This document shows, piece by piece, positions 1 through 11,148 of a stretch of DNA of 64,000 nucleotides (position 1 is the first letter of the stretch; each line of letters opens with the position of its first letter). The notes below the pieces were generated by a model. It did not search any database. It was not told where the DNA came from and saw only the letters and a program-made list of their open reading frames with translations. The DNA lies in NCBI GenBank assembly GCA_030248215.1, contig JASANG010001631.1, forward strand, positions 1 through 64,000. The letters run 5' to 3'. Made by a program: the position numbers and the translations under genes. Source of the stretch: Enoplolaimus lenunculus. Taxonomy: Eukaryota; Nematoda; Enoplea; Enoplida; Thoracostomopsidae.

Positions 1-61
1 GCATGACGTGGAAATTTTGTAATGGCCTATGCGTAGGTTATATCCTTGTATTGAAAGTTTC

Positions 62-336
62 GGCCAATGTAAAGAACAGCGGCGGAACAGTATTATAAGC
101 ATATCCCTAAGCCTCCTAAACCTAAGCCTATGCGTAAGAATAAGCATACTCCTAAGCCAAAACCTAAGCCTAAGCGTAATAATGAGCATATTCCTAAGCC
201 TAAACACAAGTTTAATAATGAGCATACTCCTAAACCTAAGCCTAAGCCTAAGCCAATCAAAAAATTTGTCTAAAGCTTAAGCTTACTCTTTTCTAGTCCC
301 ACAGAAAAACGTTCCGCCACTGTCTTTACACAGGCC
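62..336. mobile_element. Family 1 MITE (TTAGGC-type interior)
   Basis: The left end GGCCAATGTAAAGAACAG and the right end, read as the reverse complement of CTGTCTTTACACAGGCC, form terminal inverted repeats of about 27 bp that include GGCGGAAC. The interior is built of CCTAAG hexamers, i.e. (TTAGGC) on the other strand, interrupted by AATAATGAGCATA words. Next to the right end is a constant block, AGTCTAAAGCTTAAGC. No coding capacity; short ORFs across it are low-complexity Leu/Ser. Target-site duplication not resolved. Confidence 0.8.
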
Positions 337-915
337 AAAGTTGCGAACGTCCAGATGTGAACATGAGAGTGCCCAAAGTACGCTTTGGATTGGCCGCTGA
401 TCGCTGATTTATAATCTTGTCCGAAATACTTAAACAGAGTTTTGCTTTCGTGCAAAACTCTGTTAAAATTGGTGTGAAAAATAGCGTTTCGATAAACGTT
501 AAAATGCGTTTACACAACGTTTTGATACGCAACCAATTCGAAATATTTAGCGTTTTTCTGCGTTACAAAAAAGCGTTTTGAACGATGCTGTTTAAGACTC
601 GAAAAGCGTTTAAAATAGCGTTTGATTTTCGACGTGATTAATAATACAAATGTTAACTTTATAGTTTATAGGCCAATTTTTGTAACGTATAACAGTAGCA
701 TAGATTCAGGTCGTTAGCTAAATTAAGTAGCAATGTTACAGCTGGCGATTGTATACATATAATATTTTAAAAATAGAAAAGTTTGAACGAAAACAATCGC
801 TACAACATTATAAAATACAATTTAAACAGTGTAGTAGCCTGCCTAAGCCTCAGGTAAAAAAATCCGAGAGACAGATTTTATGAAAACTGTGGTCTAACGA
901 ACGTTAACACTTACG
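337..915. other. Non-coding AT-rich stretch
   Basis: No exon or RNA gene recognised. Several copies of the word AAAGCGTTT/AACGCTT lie between 480 and 620, giving a loosely repetitive texture. Confidence 0.5.
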
Positions 916-1161
916 GGTCAATGTAAAGAACACGGGCAGAGCAGTATATATTATAAGCATATTCCTAAGCCTAAGCCTAAGCCTAAGCGTACGATTGAGC
1001 ATATTCCTAAGTCTAAGCCTAAGCCTAAGCGTAAGTATGAGCATATTCTTAAGCCTAAGCCTAAGAATAAGCCTAGGCCAAGCAAAAAATAGTCTAAAGC
1101 TTAAGCTTACATTATTGCAGTTCCACAGAAAAATGTTTCGTCCCTGATCTTTACATGGGCC
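916..1161. mobile_element. Family 1 MITE
   Basis: Ends GGTCAATGTAAAGAACA and CTGATCTTTACATGGGCC are inverted repeats. The interior is CCTAAG hexamers with GCGTAAGTATGAGCATATT spacers, then the AGTCTAAAGCTTAAGC block. Confidence 0.8.
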
Positions 1162-1230
1162 CACTTCCGGATAAACCATAAATTTTCAATCAGGTATTGA
1201 GTTCAAAAACCACTTACAGGTAATCGCAAA

Positions 1231-1366
1231 TGCATAGAACAAGGGCGGAACTGTAGTATAAGCATATTTCTAAGCCTAAGCCTAATCAAAAAATTAACCT
1301 AAAACTTAAAATTACTATTTTCAAGACACACAGACAAACGTTCCGCCCCTGATCTTTACATGTGCC
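1231..1366. mobile_element. Family 1 MITE, short copy
   Basis: GCATAGAACAAGGGCGGAAC at the left and GTTCCGCCCCTGATCTTTAC at the right match the family 1 inverted repeat. Only three CCTAAG hexamers remain, so hexamer number varies between copies. Confidence 0.7.
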
Positions 1367-1608
1367 AAAAAACCGAAAAAATCACTGTCAACCGCAAATT
1401 AAAACCGATAAAACGTTTGCGGTTCAGAATCCGCTGAGTTTAAATTATTCGAAATGGCTTCTTATGGTTTGATTTCAGCCTATACGTCATTGCCGTCATG
1501 TTATTCAAATTTTTTAATTTAAAAATGTCATGCCCCGTATATATTGTTAGGCTGATATTCCTCGAGTATGCTTTACTAAAGCAACTACATACTTTAGACC
1601 TTAAACAC

Positions 1609-1785
1609 GGCTAATGGGCAGATCAGTCGCGAAGGGCGGGGTAGGGAGGCTCAACCCCAAATGGAAAACTTTCAGCCGCCCCCAGAAAATATTCAACCTT
1701 GCTTGTATTAGTCAACGAAAACCCTTGTATGCCCGTTCTGAAATTTTTTAGCACGCCCTCTACCAAAATGAGCTGACTACTGGCA
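1609..1785. mobile_element. Family 3 MITE (GGCCCGTAGCC ends)
   Basis: Degenerate copy of a roughly 165-bp element found about ten times here. Diagnostic words are AATATTCAACCTTGCTTG, AAAACCCTTGTATG and GAGCTGACTAC near the right end. Confidence 0.65.
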
Positions 1786-2139
1786 TACCAACAGCGTACA
1801 ATGATTCCCTATGCGAAAACGAATGGATATACGTTAAAACACTGCCTTTTTGAACCATTGTGAACGATTTACCAATGACGTATTAATGATCAATAAATAG
1901 CGTTAAGGAGTTACCCCTGAACGAAAATCGAATCCCAGGATACATCATAGTATTTTAGCTAAAGCAGTATGATACAAAAAAACAGCAATACCTATAACAT
2001 ATTCTTGCCTTGAAATAACATAGCTAATCTAACCGTTCTCTATGGCACGCTACTGCTGTAGATAAATTTCAATTTCCTGTTACTTAAGACACAAACGTAG
2101 GTGTGATTTGCCGTCTCGGATCTGATTTCTATAAGGTCA

Positions 2140-2295
2140 GGTCCGTGGCCAACGGTTGGGGCCAGGGGGAACACAGTTTCCCCTAGAAAAATTTTGCCCC
2201 TAGAAAATTTTCATCTTTGTAACACATTGAAAACCCATGAATGTCCCTCGTGAAAATTTTTAGCCCCCCCTAGCATGGTGAGCTGGCTACGGGCC
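2140..2295. mobile_element. Family 3 MITE
   Basis: Begins GGTCCGTGGCCAACGG and ends TGAGCTGGCTACGGGCC, an imperfect terminal inverted repeat. The interior carries CCCTAGAAAATTTT, GAAAACCCATGAATGTCCC and TTTTTAGCCCCCCCTAGC. Confidence 0.75.
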
Positions 2296-2788
2296 TTCAA
2301 CTGGTAAACGACAGAAAGTTTATGCAATTGTGTGAAATAGTTAAGATTTTAGCTATTGCGTTGCAAATATTTCATTAAATTCTACTAAAAATACTGAATT
2401 TCTGACGAACAATTTGCATTGCAAAAGTTTCAATACTAGAAAAGATACCAGGAAATACATTTCTCAATTTGTACCCTGACTACCGGTTCTGACATAACTG
2501 AATTGCCAATTTTTCTGACTGGTCTTCCGTAGGCACCAATTTTTGACAGTTCTGATTGATACGTCTAATTTAAACTAATAAAGCTTAGTAATTGTAGTAA
2601 TTTTATCCAAAGTTTTATTCCATCTACAGATCACAAGCGGGTGTGACCTGAATATTAAATATATTGTTTGAGCAATGCTACTTATTTTCATTTTAGACAC
2701 TTAAAGACAATTTCAGTATATATAACAAGGAATCGTATCAAAAAAAATAAAGCGCTATTTCAAACGCTATATGCGTTTCAAACATTGG

Positions 2789-3204
2789 CTGGGTTTCTGA
2801 AATCTTACTTAAGTATTTACTTAAGTTATCGTGAATCAATTACGTAACACACCGACTGAAGTAAATACTTTGAATTTTCGAGCAAAAGCAAATAAACGCC
2901 CAATTGTCAGCCATGGTCACAACAAGAAAGTAACAGTTTTGCTTTATATTAAAGAAGAACCATGAGTGTACAATTTCAATTTGAACCATGCAAAATTTGT
3001 CAGGCGGGATTAAGACCTTAGTCCCCGCTTGGCTACAGGCCTGATTAGACCAAGGTTACTATGCCGGAACGACAAATTTGTACAATATCAATTTTGACAG
3101 CGACTTAAGTAGTAAATTTTCATTAACTTAAATGAATTTTTAAAAACGATAAATGATTCTGTGAAAGTACTAAGTTGTACTTAAGTAGAGTTTCAAAAAC
3201 CCAG
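2789..3204. repeat. Palindromic element with TACTTAAGTA arms
   Basis: CTGGGTTTCTGAAATC at the left is repeated in inverted form as GAGTTTCAAAAACCCAG at the right, each followed inward by TACTTAAGTA words. It is a non-coding terminal-inverted-repeat element of about 415 bp. The middle (about 3000-3070) contains a remnant resembling family 3 (GGCTACAGGCC). Confidence 0.6.
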
Positions 3205-3394
3205 TAAATATCTTTCAAAATGCTTATTAATAAGCAGCAAAAACTCAGAAATGAATCGCTTGTGTAGAAAAATGCAGTAATAAAATTTGTTGTTTTTTGA
3301 AAACATGAAAATCGCTTTTGATGTTTGACACGATTTCTAGAATCAAACACAGATTCAAATTCTATATACATATCAAACATGCATGTATCAATCA

Positions 3395-3492
3395 GGGTGC
3401 AAAGCGGAACTGGATTATACCGGAATCGGAATCGGAACTCGTTTTGAATCAGAATTCTGATCCGAATCAGAATTCCGATTGCACCCTGATAT
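3395..3492. mobile_element. Family 6 mini-element (GGAATC interior)
   Basis: ATCAGGGTGCAAAGCGGAA at the left is inverted as ATTCCGATTGCACCCTGAT at the right. Between them lie GGAATC/GATTCC repeats. It is the shortest clear example of the CAGGGTnCAA-ended family. Confidence 0.7.
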
Positions 3493-4419
3493 ATATGTAT
3501 ATATAATACTCGTCTGCAGGTTGCATATATGCTTGAATAATCAATTTTGCAAGTACCATCTATCGAGAAAAGCCACAAGGCATTTTACACATTATTTCCA
3601 GTTCAATATACGCTAACTTCGATAAACGTACTACAGGAAACAAACAACCTTTAAAGTCTACGGTTTTAGGTGTCTGGCCACAGGCCAAGCGTGGCTTAAC
3701 GGTCTCTCCCCTGAAAGAAATCTCTACCTCAAAAAAGTTGGTTCCGCTTGTATTCATAGTTATGTCAAATCGATGCATTCCCCTGCAAAAATTTTCTAAA
3801 TTCTCTACCGTGGCAAATCCTAAAATTTGTCAGAAGGCAGGGCTTGGAAGGCAGCCGTCCGCTAAAATACAATAGTGGAAAAAACTCACGAACGAGAAAG
3901 CCATTTTACGGTAGGTCTCGAATACAAATCTTGATATTGATCGCTGTTAAGAGGGGACGTTGGGGCTAGGCAGCAGTGGACCCCTCTTGCATCGAACCAA
4001 TGGTTCTATGGCAAAAGCTACACTAGCTACTGGTCCGTATTTGTTGCTTATAAATCAAAACGTAGCTGCCAAAAGTATGCTGTTGAGCAAGCGAACTTAA
4101 ACGGTATTTGAAACCGGAAATTTGTCATTTATACCGTCTGGTGCAAGTCTACCGAAACGCTTCGACTATTAATAAAAGAGTCTGTATCTTCTAGCATGGT
4201 AGAATTTTGTTCCGCTTCTGGTTTATTGCTTTAAGGCGTTTACTATGGCGATAAAATTACAAAGGTCGGATGATGGCTTGTTAGCGCAAACCGTTTGAGG
4301 TATCAAATGAGTTGTGCTGTGGTAAAATTTGTTCTAGTGGGAAATAGCAATAGAAATATAAAATTAAACATATACAGCACATTGGATAGAAAAAAGCAAA
4401 GGATGTGGAGCGCTTCCAC
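3493..4419. other. Non-coding stretch
   Basis: No convincing exon. A 72-codon ORF on the minus strand near 3560-3778 has no recognisable domain. The rest is AT-rich intergenic sequence with scattered repeat remnants. Confidence 0.4.
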
Positions 4420-4570
4420 TGAGCAGTCGTGTAGCCAGCTCATGGTCCTATGACACTAAAATATGAAAGGATTTTTCATGACTTCAAAGCCAGGTTGAAA
4501 CTTTTATAGGTGGGAGTCAAAACATTTCAAGGGTGGGCTGAACCTGCCATGGTCCCCTCTGGTTGCAGTA
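4420..4570. mobile_element. Degenerate family 3 MITE
   Basis: GTAGCCAGCTCATGGTCC at the left and GGCTGAACCTGCCATGGTCC at the right resemble the ends of the GGCCCGTAGCC family in inverted orientation. The middle is strongly diverged. Confidence 0.4.
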
Positions 4571-4893
4571 CTCTGTCAACTGAATCGCTGTACCCCGTTT
4601 TATAGTGAAAAAATAAGATGCGACATTTGTGCATACAATTTTTTTCAACCCAAGCACTCCTTACGCAATTGCGTTCAAACCAATGAAAATTTTAGCAAAC
4701 ATATACACGTAAAACAGTCATGTGGAGGTATTAAAAATACATAGCTAGGAAAAATTAGCATTTTAATAAAAATTAAGACTACAAAATATAATATCGTCTT
4801 GCATGATGACACGAATTACTTCATGAAACACAACAAATTATTAGGCATGTTTACTTCAAGCTAGAGTCACAACCGTGTTTGAACTTCTAATCT

Positions 4894-5112
4894 GGACCCA
4901 TATTCTCAAATGTGTACAGTATATTCCTATCATCAGTTAGCGATAGGTTTTCAAACTGACGAACAACTACAATTGCATATCAGAAAATTGGTGCAAATGT
5001 AGGGCAAATTAAACCCAAACAATGTGCTGAATTTCGAACGCGCTGGTTCCAAAGTTACACGACCTATCACCAACTGGTGATTAGGTGTTATACACATCTG
5101 AGAATACGGGCT
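4894..5112. mobile_element. Family 4 MITE (TTCTCAAATGTGT ends)
   Basis: GGACCCATATTCTCAAATGTG at the left pairs with the inverted right end ACACATCTGAGAATACGGG. Subterminal blocks ATCAGTTAGCGATAGG and CCTATCACCAACTGGTGAT are also inverted. Four clear copies occur in the window. Confidence 0.75.
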
Positions 5113-5381
5113 CTAGAATTTGTTGGGAATTTATAAAAGCACAGCTAATTAAAGGTCGACAAAGTTGTTTTGCTAAACTTACGTTGAGTTGATTTATACA
5201 ATCGGGAGACTTACACGATTGAAAACAAATATATTAATCGAAAGTCGCGTTCAATTTGAATTTCCGCATACAGAAGTATCACTGTTTTAAGGTTTCTAAT
5301 AGCAATTGATAAACGGTTCTGTAGTGGCCGGTATTCGACAAACAAAAATACATATGTACATAAGATAAATATGCTTGTTAC

Positions 5382-6064
5382 TGCACACAAAAAACATTTT
5401 CTGATATTCAAGAAATCTTTTCTTAAATTCAAAACAATTATGTCTTAATTTAGACTCCAGACATATATTTCTTAAATGCACGATATTAGTTTCTGAAATT
5501 TTTCAGAAATATGGGTCTTAATATTTTAACACTTAAATATATAAAATTTAAGAGTCTGTTTCATAAACGATTAAGACAATATTTCTGAAATATAAGGCAA
5601 ATGTGTCTGAAATAAAAGATATGTTTTGCAACATTTGTCAGGGAAGTTGCGTTCTAAATTGGGAGCTAAGCTCAACCAAATTGTCTAATTTTGCAACCTA
5701 AGATACGTCCAAGACGTAAACTTAGGTTGAGTGGAGCCTGAGCTCAACCCGAAATATCTTTGAAAATCGATTATTTATATACTCTCTCAAGAATATAAAC
5801 GGAGCAACTTATTATACATAAATAAAAATTAGAAAATCAGTCTTGAATATAAGACAATTGTTTCTTGAAAGGAAGAAATTTATGTCTTATAAATTAAAAA
5901 GAGTATATAATTTCTTGAATATAAGACATTTATGTCTTAACCATTTGAGGCACAAGTTTCTTGAACGTTTAAGGCTATAAAAGTCTGAAACATAACACAT
6001 TTATGTCTTGAAAATTTTAGAAAATAGGAGTCTTGAAATTTCAAGACAGTTTCTTTTGAGTGCA
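5382..6064. mobile_element. Fold-back-like element with AAGACAT/CAAGAAA words
   Basis: The left end TGCACACAAAAAACATTTTC and the right end (reverse complement begins TGCACTCAAAAGAAACTG) are inverted repeats. The interior is a mosaic of ATTCAAGAAAT, TAAGACATTTATGTCTTA and similar palindromic words. No coding capacity. A second copy lies near 11,146-11,720. Confidence 0.6.
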
Positions 6065-6114
6065 CATTTACGACCCTGTTCTATATTTTGGCCAATTCAG
6101 CTGTATTTATAATA

Positions 6115-6583
6115 TGAGACGGCGTGGAAAATGCCCAGTGGGGCGGAAACGACCGGTCGGGTGTGATCGTACCCCGCAATATTTGCGTTCCAACGACACA
6201 TATTTATTAGAGGGCAAAATTTTAACGTGAACCAGTATACAGCCCAAACAAAAACAACAACAGCAGCAGCAGCAACAACAGTAGAAAAAGAACAACAAAA
6301 TCGAGGCAACAAAAACACGACTGGCATAAAACTGCAAAAATCACAATTTAAAATCTGTTCCTAGCAAAAATGTCAACGGCACACAGAAACTGAAAATTGT
6401 CGAAATCAGTAAAAAATTAGCACTGAAGAAAACGTCCAAATTGCGTTTGCGTCAAAAATCCGTTTCTTTTGTACACCGAATCTGCCAAACAGCCAGCGTA
6501 AAAACGGCCAAAAACATTAATGTTTGTAAATTTATTAATCTGACCTTACTTCGTTTTTGTCGTGCCTTAACGTTATATATCTA

Positions 6584-6630
<47 letters not shown>

Positions 6631-6677
6631 CTGACAATTTTGCCAAGGTCACAGGTTTAGCTATCAATCTGAAGTGA
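6115..6677 (+). pseudogene. Possible decayed coding region, unrecognised
   Basis: A less AT-rich patch has open stretches that change frame: one starts at an ATG near 6115 (MRRRGKCPVGRKRP), a second covers a CAG/CAA-rich Gln/Thr/Ala run (about 6232-6366), and a third is Lys-rich (KLKIVEISKKLALKK) running into a (TA)n tract. I find no known domain and no splice-consistent model. This could be a frameshifted gene remnant or chance. Confidence 0.2.
6575..6628. repeat. (TA)n microsatellite
   Basis: Almost uninterrupted alternating T and A for about 50 bp. Confidence 0.9.
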
Positions 6678-6860
6678 AAACGGGGGGTCTGATCACATCA
6701 CATCGACAATGACAACTGTCCTACTGTCAGTGTCAGCTGTTGAACAATAAGAATTTCATTTTACTTAGAAAAAGTTTAATTCCAAATCATCATTCACAAG
6801 TTTCTATTTTCCGCTCAAATTCCTAGAAATTTCGCTTAATGACGTTCCTATCCGTATGAA

Positions 6861-6957
6861 TATATTCGTAATTAACAAAATTAACACAAATTTCATTCAG
6901 ATTTACTGTATATTCGTAATTAACAAAATTAACACAAATTTCATTCAGATTTACTGT
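6861..6957. repeat. 48-bp tandem duplication
   Basis: The block beginning ATATTCGTAATTAACAAAAT and ending CAGATTTACTGT is present twice in direct succession with essentially no divergence, so the duplication is recent. Confidence 0.9.
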
Positions 6958-7039
6958 GTTTGACATACAGGAAAATGAATTTCTTCCACTTTAATAAAAC
7001 ATCTAAAAACATAAACAAATCATACCATATAGTCTTCTG

Positions 7040-7222
7040 GGCCCATATTACTTTAAGGGGCGTCCAGGTTTGTGATGGGTCCATAAAAAAGCAGGTTTAG
7101 ATTCTAGATTACATTTTTTGCTTAGGCTTAGGATTAGGAAAACATTCTTGCAACGCTTAGGCTTAGGCTAGGCTTAGAAATACGCTTAATCTACTGTTGC
7201 GCCCCTTAAACTAACATTGGCC
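7040..7222. mobile_element. Family 2 MITE (GGCC-ATATTACTTTAAGG ends)
   Basis: GGCCCATATTACTTTAAGGG at the left is inverted as CCCCTTAAACTAACATTGGCC at the right. The interior carries GCTTAGGCTTAGG hexamers like family 1, but the ends differ (TTACTTTAAGG instead of TAAAGAACAGG), so this is a sister family. Confidence 0.75.
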
Positions 7223-7585
7223 TTCTTCTGTATGCGTAGAAAAAGTTCTGTCTCCCATCTCATTAAGCACTGGTGTACACAGTCTACTTACCTTTTACCT
7301 GTAAATTTTCTGTTTGACACAGTTAAACCTTCAGAACGCGCAGTGGCCGGCTTCCGACACAATTCTTGTTCCGACTCTTATTTCTGCCAAATTTGTGTTC
7401 CGACTACGCCCAAACGTTGTTTCAATACGGAAATAATGGCACTTTTTTAATACTGACTGACATTCCGCAAAGGAAATTTTCTCGTTTTTACAAAGAAACT
7501 TTTATGTGCGGATCATCTCAGTAGGTGTATTACTTTAACTGTTTGATCAAAGTTGGATTTTCAGATAAAAAATGACAGAAATCAT

Positions 7586-7741
7586 GGCCAATGTAAAGAA
7601 CAGGGACCGAACAAGCTTATTCCTAAGCTTAGCAGCCTATGCCTAAGCCTAAGCCAAGCAAAAATAAATTAGTCTAAAGCTTAAGCTTATTCCATTTTAG
7701 TCCCGCAGAAGAACGTTCCGCCCCTAATCTTTACATGGGCC
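7586..7741. mobile_element. Family 1 MITE
   Basis: GGCCAATGTAAAGAACAGGG at the left and CCCCTAATCTTTACATGGGCC at the right. It has a short CCTAAGCCTAAGCC interior and an intact AGTCTAAAGCTTAAGC block. Confidence 0.85.
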
Positions 7742-8420
7742 GAAATCATTATATAATTAATCGCATGGCTAACAGATTTGCCCGTATTGTTCTGGCTAAG
7801 GTTTTGGTATATTAATATTTTAAAATAAATTTAAAAGAAATCTGTAAGAATCTACTATATAAAACTGCATAGTGCCTTTTAAATATGAATTAAATCTAAA
7901 CGATACCAAATCATTGAAACATGCTAGTTTTTACAATATAGTTTTCAAGCATCGAAAATGCACTCTTTTTGAAAGTTTTGCAGAATGTTCTCTGAAAGTA
8001 GAGCTGGAATGAGGTAACTTGCGTATAGAATATCCTACTTAGCCGCTTCGACACCATACACAAATTGGACAGCTAAACGTCTCATTTAAGTTGTTATTAA
8101 AAGTTTGATTTTTGTAATTTTTCGAAAAAAATTGTATTACAAATATGTAATTACCATAGCTAGTCGATAATATTGTACGATGCTAGTGACACCGTGCAAT
8201 AGATTACGTGTCACTGCGAAGTTTGTTCTACTGAAATTGCTAACTAAGACAGTAATATTTTGTAATAACCTACCATGCATTATTGCTTAGAACAGGCTGC
8301 TTTTTGGGGGATCGCAATGGAGCAAGTATGTATACACATTAGACTTATATTTTGCTTAGGCGTACGCTTAGGAGTAGACTTAGCATAAAACCTCACCGTA
8401 TCCCATGTAAAAGAAAGAAT
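7742..8420. other. Non-coding AT-rich stretch
   Basis: No exon recognised. A lone fragment of hexamer interior (CTTAGGCGTACGCTTAGGAG) at about 8345-8385 is a decayed family 1 or 2 MITE. Confidence 0.4.
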
Positions 8421-9348
8421 CTAGGTAAAAGTGCCCCTAAAAGGGACAGATTGTGATATGTTTCGCTTGAAGCATGTAAAAGAGTTTAAACAAGGGTTAG
8501 TTAGATTATAGATCAGTAGGTAATGCTTATAATATTAGCTCCATAACTTCTATGAAAATAGTTGTCCTCTATATCTTTGACGGCTGTGTTTCAGTGTTAA
8601 CGCGCTTGCGGTCAGTGAAACAAGAAACATATGGGCTCAACGAAATTTCAGCTGTTAAGCTATAAATTGACACTATGGGTTTTCAAGGCGTTCTAAAGTA
8701 CAACTCTAAACATGCCTTTCGTAAAACAGTCAGTTGCTTTTTAAAAGTTATCTCAATTGAGCGCCAGCAGAATATGTTCTTTGAAATATTCAGCAACGTT
8801 GAATTGTATTTTCTAGATGAATAGCTTAAATATGTCACGGCACAGAACCCAATTTGAAAAAGTTTTCCGACTTCACATCATCAAATTGTCATGGTAAAGA
8901 TAGCTAAAATATTCGAGCACGTATGCGTGGCATTTTTTATTCGATAATCAATAGACGCAATTTGTAATCTTGCAATATTGAAATATTTACTAATCCAGTT
9001 TTAGAAACATAATATTTTAAAACTCAAAAAATATCCTCTTCCAACGAACAATGCTAGATTAGATCACTTATGAACTAAACATTGTAAAACCCGACAAACG
9101 CTAAAATTAAGCTGATAGGTGATGTCCGCTGGGCCCATATGTTTCTGGTTTCACTGACCGCAAGCCTGTTAACACTGAAAGACAGCCGTTGAAGATATAG
9201 ATGACAACTATTTTCATAGAAGTTATAGAGCTAATATTATAACCATTACCTACTGATCTATGGTCCAACTAACCCTTGTTTAAACTCTTTTACATGCTTC
9301 AAGCGAAACATATCACAATCTGTCCCTTCTAGGGGCACTTTTACCTAG
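8421..9348. mobile_element. Fold-back element with about 217-bp inverted arms
   Basis: The arm at 8421-8637, starting CTAGGTAAAAGTGCCCC, recurs as its reverse complement at 9132-9348, ending GGGGCACTTTTACCTAG, with few mismatches and indels. The spacer of roughly 495 bp is AT-rich and non-coding. The structure would form a long hairpin. No transposase is present; it looks like a non-autonomous fold-back transposon. CTAG or TA may be the target duplication. Confidence 0.8.
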
Positions 9349-9959
9349 TATAAATATATGAAACAGATTAGGATTTTTCTCACACCATCATATGGTGTGT
9401 CAATAAACCATCTACAACAAACTCTCGCATAAAAGCCGCTTTGCGAAAAAATTTATTTATTACAAATTTTAAATATCAAGTAATAAAAATCACGCAAGTT
9501 TATTAATGAAAGCATACTTAGCTACAGTTGTCACAGACAAAACCGTCCGGTGCGTTTTTTCTCACGAAGGTTTCAAATTTGTTGAACTATAAAATCGTAA
9601 ATTCCTATATTCAACGCGTTTTCGAAGCCAAAGGAGCAACTGAAACCATGTATCACAACAGTTGTTCATGGTGTTGTGGTTCCGCTGGAACAAAATCCAC
9701 GCCGCATGAACAGGAACAGGAATCTGAAATAATTTTCATTACCGAATTTCTTTGGACTTTTTAGATAACCTGCTAAAAATGGCTTAAGCGAATTTTCAGC
9801 TATTTTAATCCTCACGTTTTGTGAAAACACAACAGAAACAGTTTATTAATAAAAATGGAAATAAATTGGAAAACATTCATGTTGAAATAACAATTTTCTA
9901 AAGACAAAGTTTCAATATTTAAGTGATTAGGCATAATTTTCCACAAAACCGTAAAATTC
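9349..9959. other. Non-coding stretch with a family 6 remnant
   Basis: Only short unrelated ORFs. Around 9685-9735 is a remnant of the GGAACAGG-type family 6 element (TTCCGCTGGAACAAAATCC, GAACAGGAACAGG). Confidence 0.4.
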
Positions 9960-10056
9960 CGGATCTTGCGTCTGTGAATGCAGGAACAGGAACAGGAACA
10001 GGAGTTGAATTTTTGCAGGAATTCCCGCCGGAGCAGGAATTCCTGTTGAACCCTGA
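9960..10056. mobile_element. Family 6 mini-element (GGAACA interior)
   Basis: Contains AGGAACAGGAACAGGAACAGG at its left and AGGAATTCCTGTTGAACCCTG at its right. The right end matches the CAGGGTnCAA end of the other copies, but the interior repeat is a different hexamer. Confidence 0.6.
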
Positions 10057-10296
10057 TATATATTATATATTTTTTCAAAAGGTTTCGGATTCAAGCATGA
10101 CTGTATAAGTAGAACTTTGTAAGCAAATTGAAGTTTAACTGCGTTTAGTACCTATGGCAGATTAATAAATTGGAAGTAGAAAACCAAACAAATAAATGCG
10201 TATTGTCGACAAGGGTTGCCCAAACTTTGAGCTACAAAACACTTTTAATTTAAATTTCAGAAACGAACACGTAGGTGCATTGAAACACCAAGAAAG

Positions 10297-10342
10297 CAAA
10301 TAGACACCACTTTTACACCTTAGTAAAAGTGGTGTCTATTTG
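10297..10342. repeat. Perfect 20-bp hairpin
   Basis: CAAATAGACACCACTTTTAC, a 6-nt loop (ACCTTA), then the exact reverse complement of the stem. A short complete palindrome outside any recognised MITE. Confidence 0.85.
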
Positions 10343-10697
10343 TTGTTTAGTCAGACCTTGAAGTTAGCAATAAAAACTTACGGTTACTTCAACTGAAAGT
10401 AATAATCTGTTCTAATTTAGTAAATTGCTTTCAGATATCTTAGATTTTTTTCTAGTTCAGCACCCGCCAAAGATAAACGCACGCAATCGAAAAATGTTTT
10501 TTGGCATATGTTTTGGTGTAAAAAATAGCTTAAGCCTAAACCAAACCATAAACCAGAGCCTAAACCAGAATTTAAATCAAAGAAAAAAAACCAGCGCCTA
10601 AATCAAGGCGTATAGCGGTGGTTTTCTATAACTCTACATTAAAAAAGCTGGACGCTTAACTATAAATAAAGCCCAATATCTTTAACATATATAAATA

Positions 10698-10918
10698 CAC
10701 TGTGAAAAATGATGAGTCAAATTGACTCTCACCGAAATAGGCTTTTCCTAACTACACAAACTGAGTCAAATTCGACTTCACCAGAGTCAAATTGGACTCA
10801 CTGAGCGATTCAGTGAATCGAATTTGACTGTGACGGAGTCGAATTTTTACTCAGTTTTTGTAGTCAGGAAAAGCTTATTTTGGAGAGAGTCAATTTGACT
10901 CACCATTTTTTGCAATGT
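10698..10918. mobile_element. Family 10 MITE (GAGTCAAATTGACTC)
   Basis: The left end CACTGTGAAAAATGATGAG and the right end, whose reverse complement starts CATTGCAAAAAATGGTGAG, are inverted. Subterminal AGTCAAATTGACTC and AAATAGGCTTTTCCT are also mirrored (AGGAAAAGCTTATTT). The whole element is close to palindromic. Confidence 0.75.
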
Positions 10919-10928
10919 AGAACGGATC

Positions 10929-11148
10929 GGAGGTCGTATTCTCAAATGTGTATAGCACCTGTCACCCGTTGCTGATAGGTTTTGTAACTTTCGAACCTGT
11001 ATTAAATAGTTAGGCTAAAAACAGCACATTTTTTGAGTATGATTTTCTCTACTCCTGTACTCATAATCAGTTAAACAACTGCAATAGCTAAAGAGTTTGG
11101 AAACCTATTACTAACTGATGATATTTGCTATACACATTTGGGAAATAC
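10929..11148. mobile_element. Family 4 MITE
   Basis: GGTCGTATTCTCAAATGTGTA at the left, ACACATTTGGGAAAT at the right, with GTCACCCGTTGCTGATAGG and ACCTATTACTAACTGATG inside. Confidence 0.7.

Noticed and set aside
62-336. TTAGGC hexamers read as a telomere or subtelomere
   Set aside because: The hexamers are always enclosed by terminal inverted repeats and scattered across the window between genes, so they are MITE interiors.
3560-3778. 72-codon minus-strand ORF with plausible amino-acid composition
   Set aside because: No domain, no neighbouring exons and no convincing splice sites in frame.
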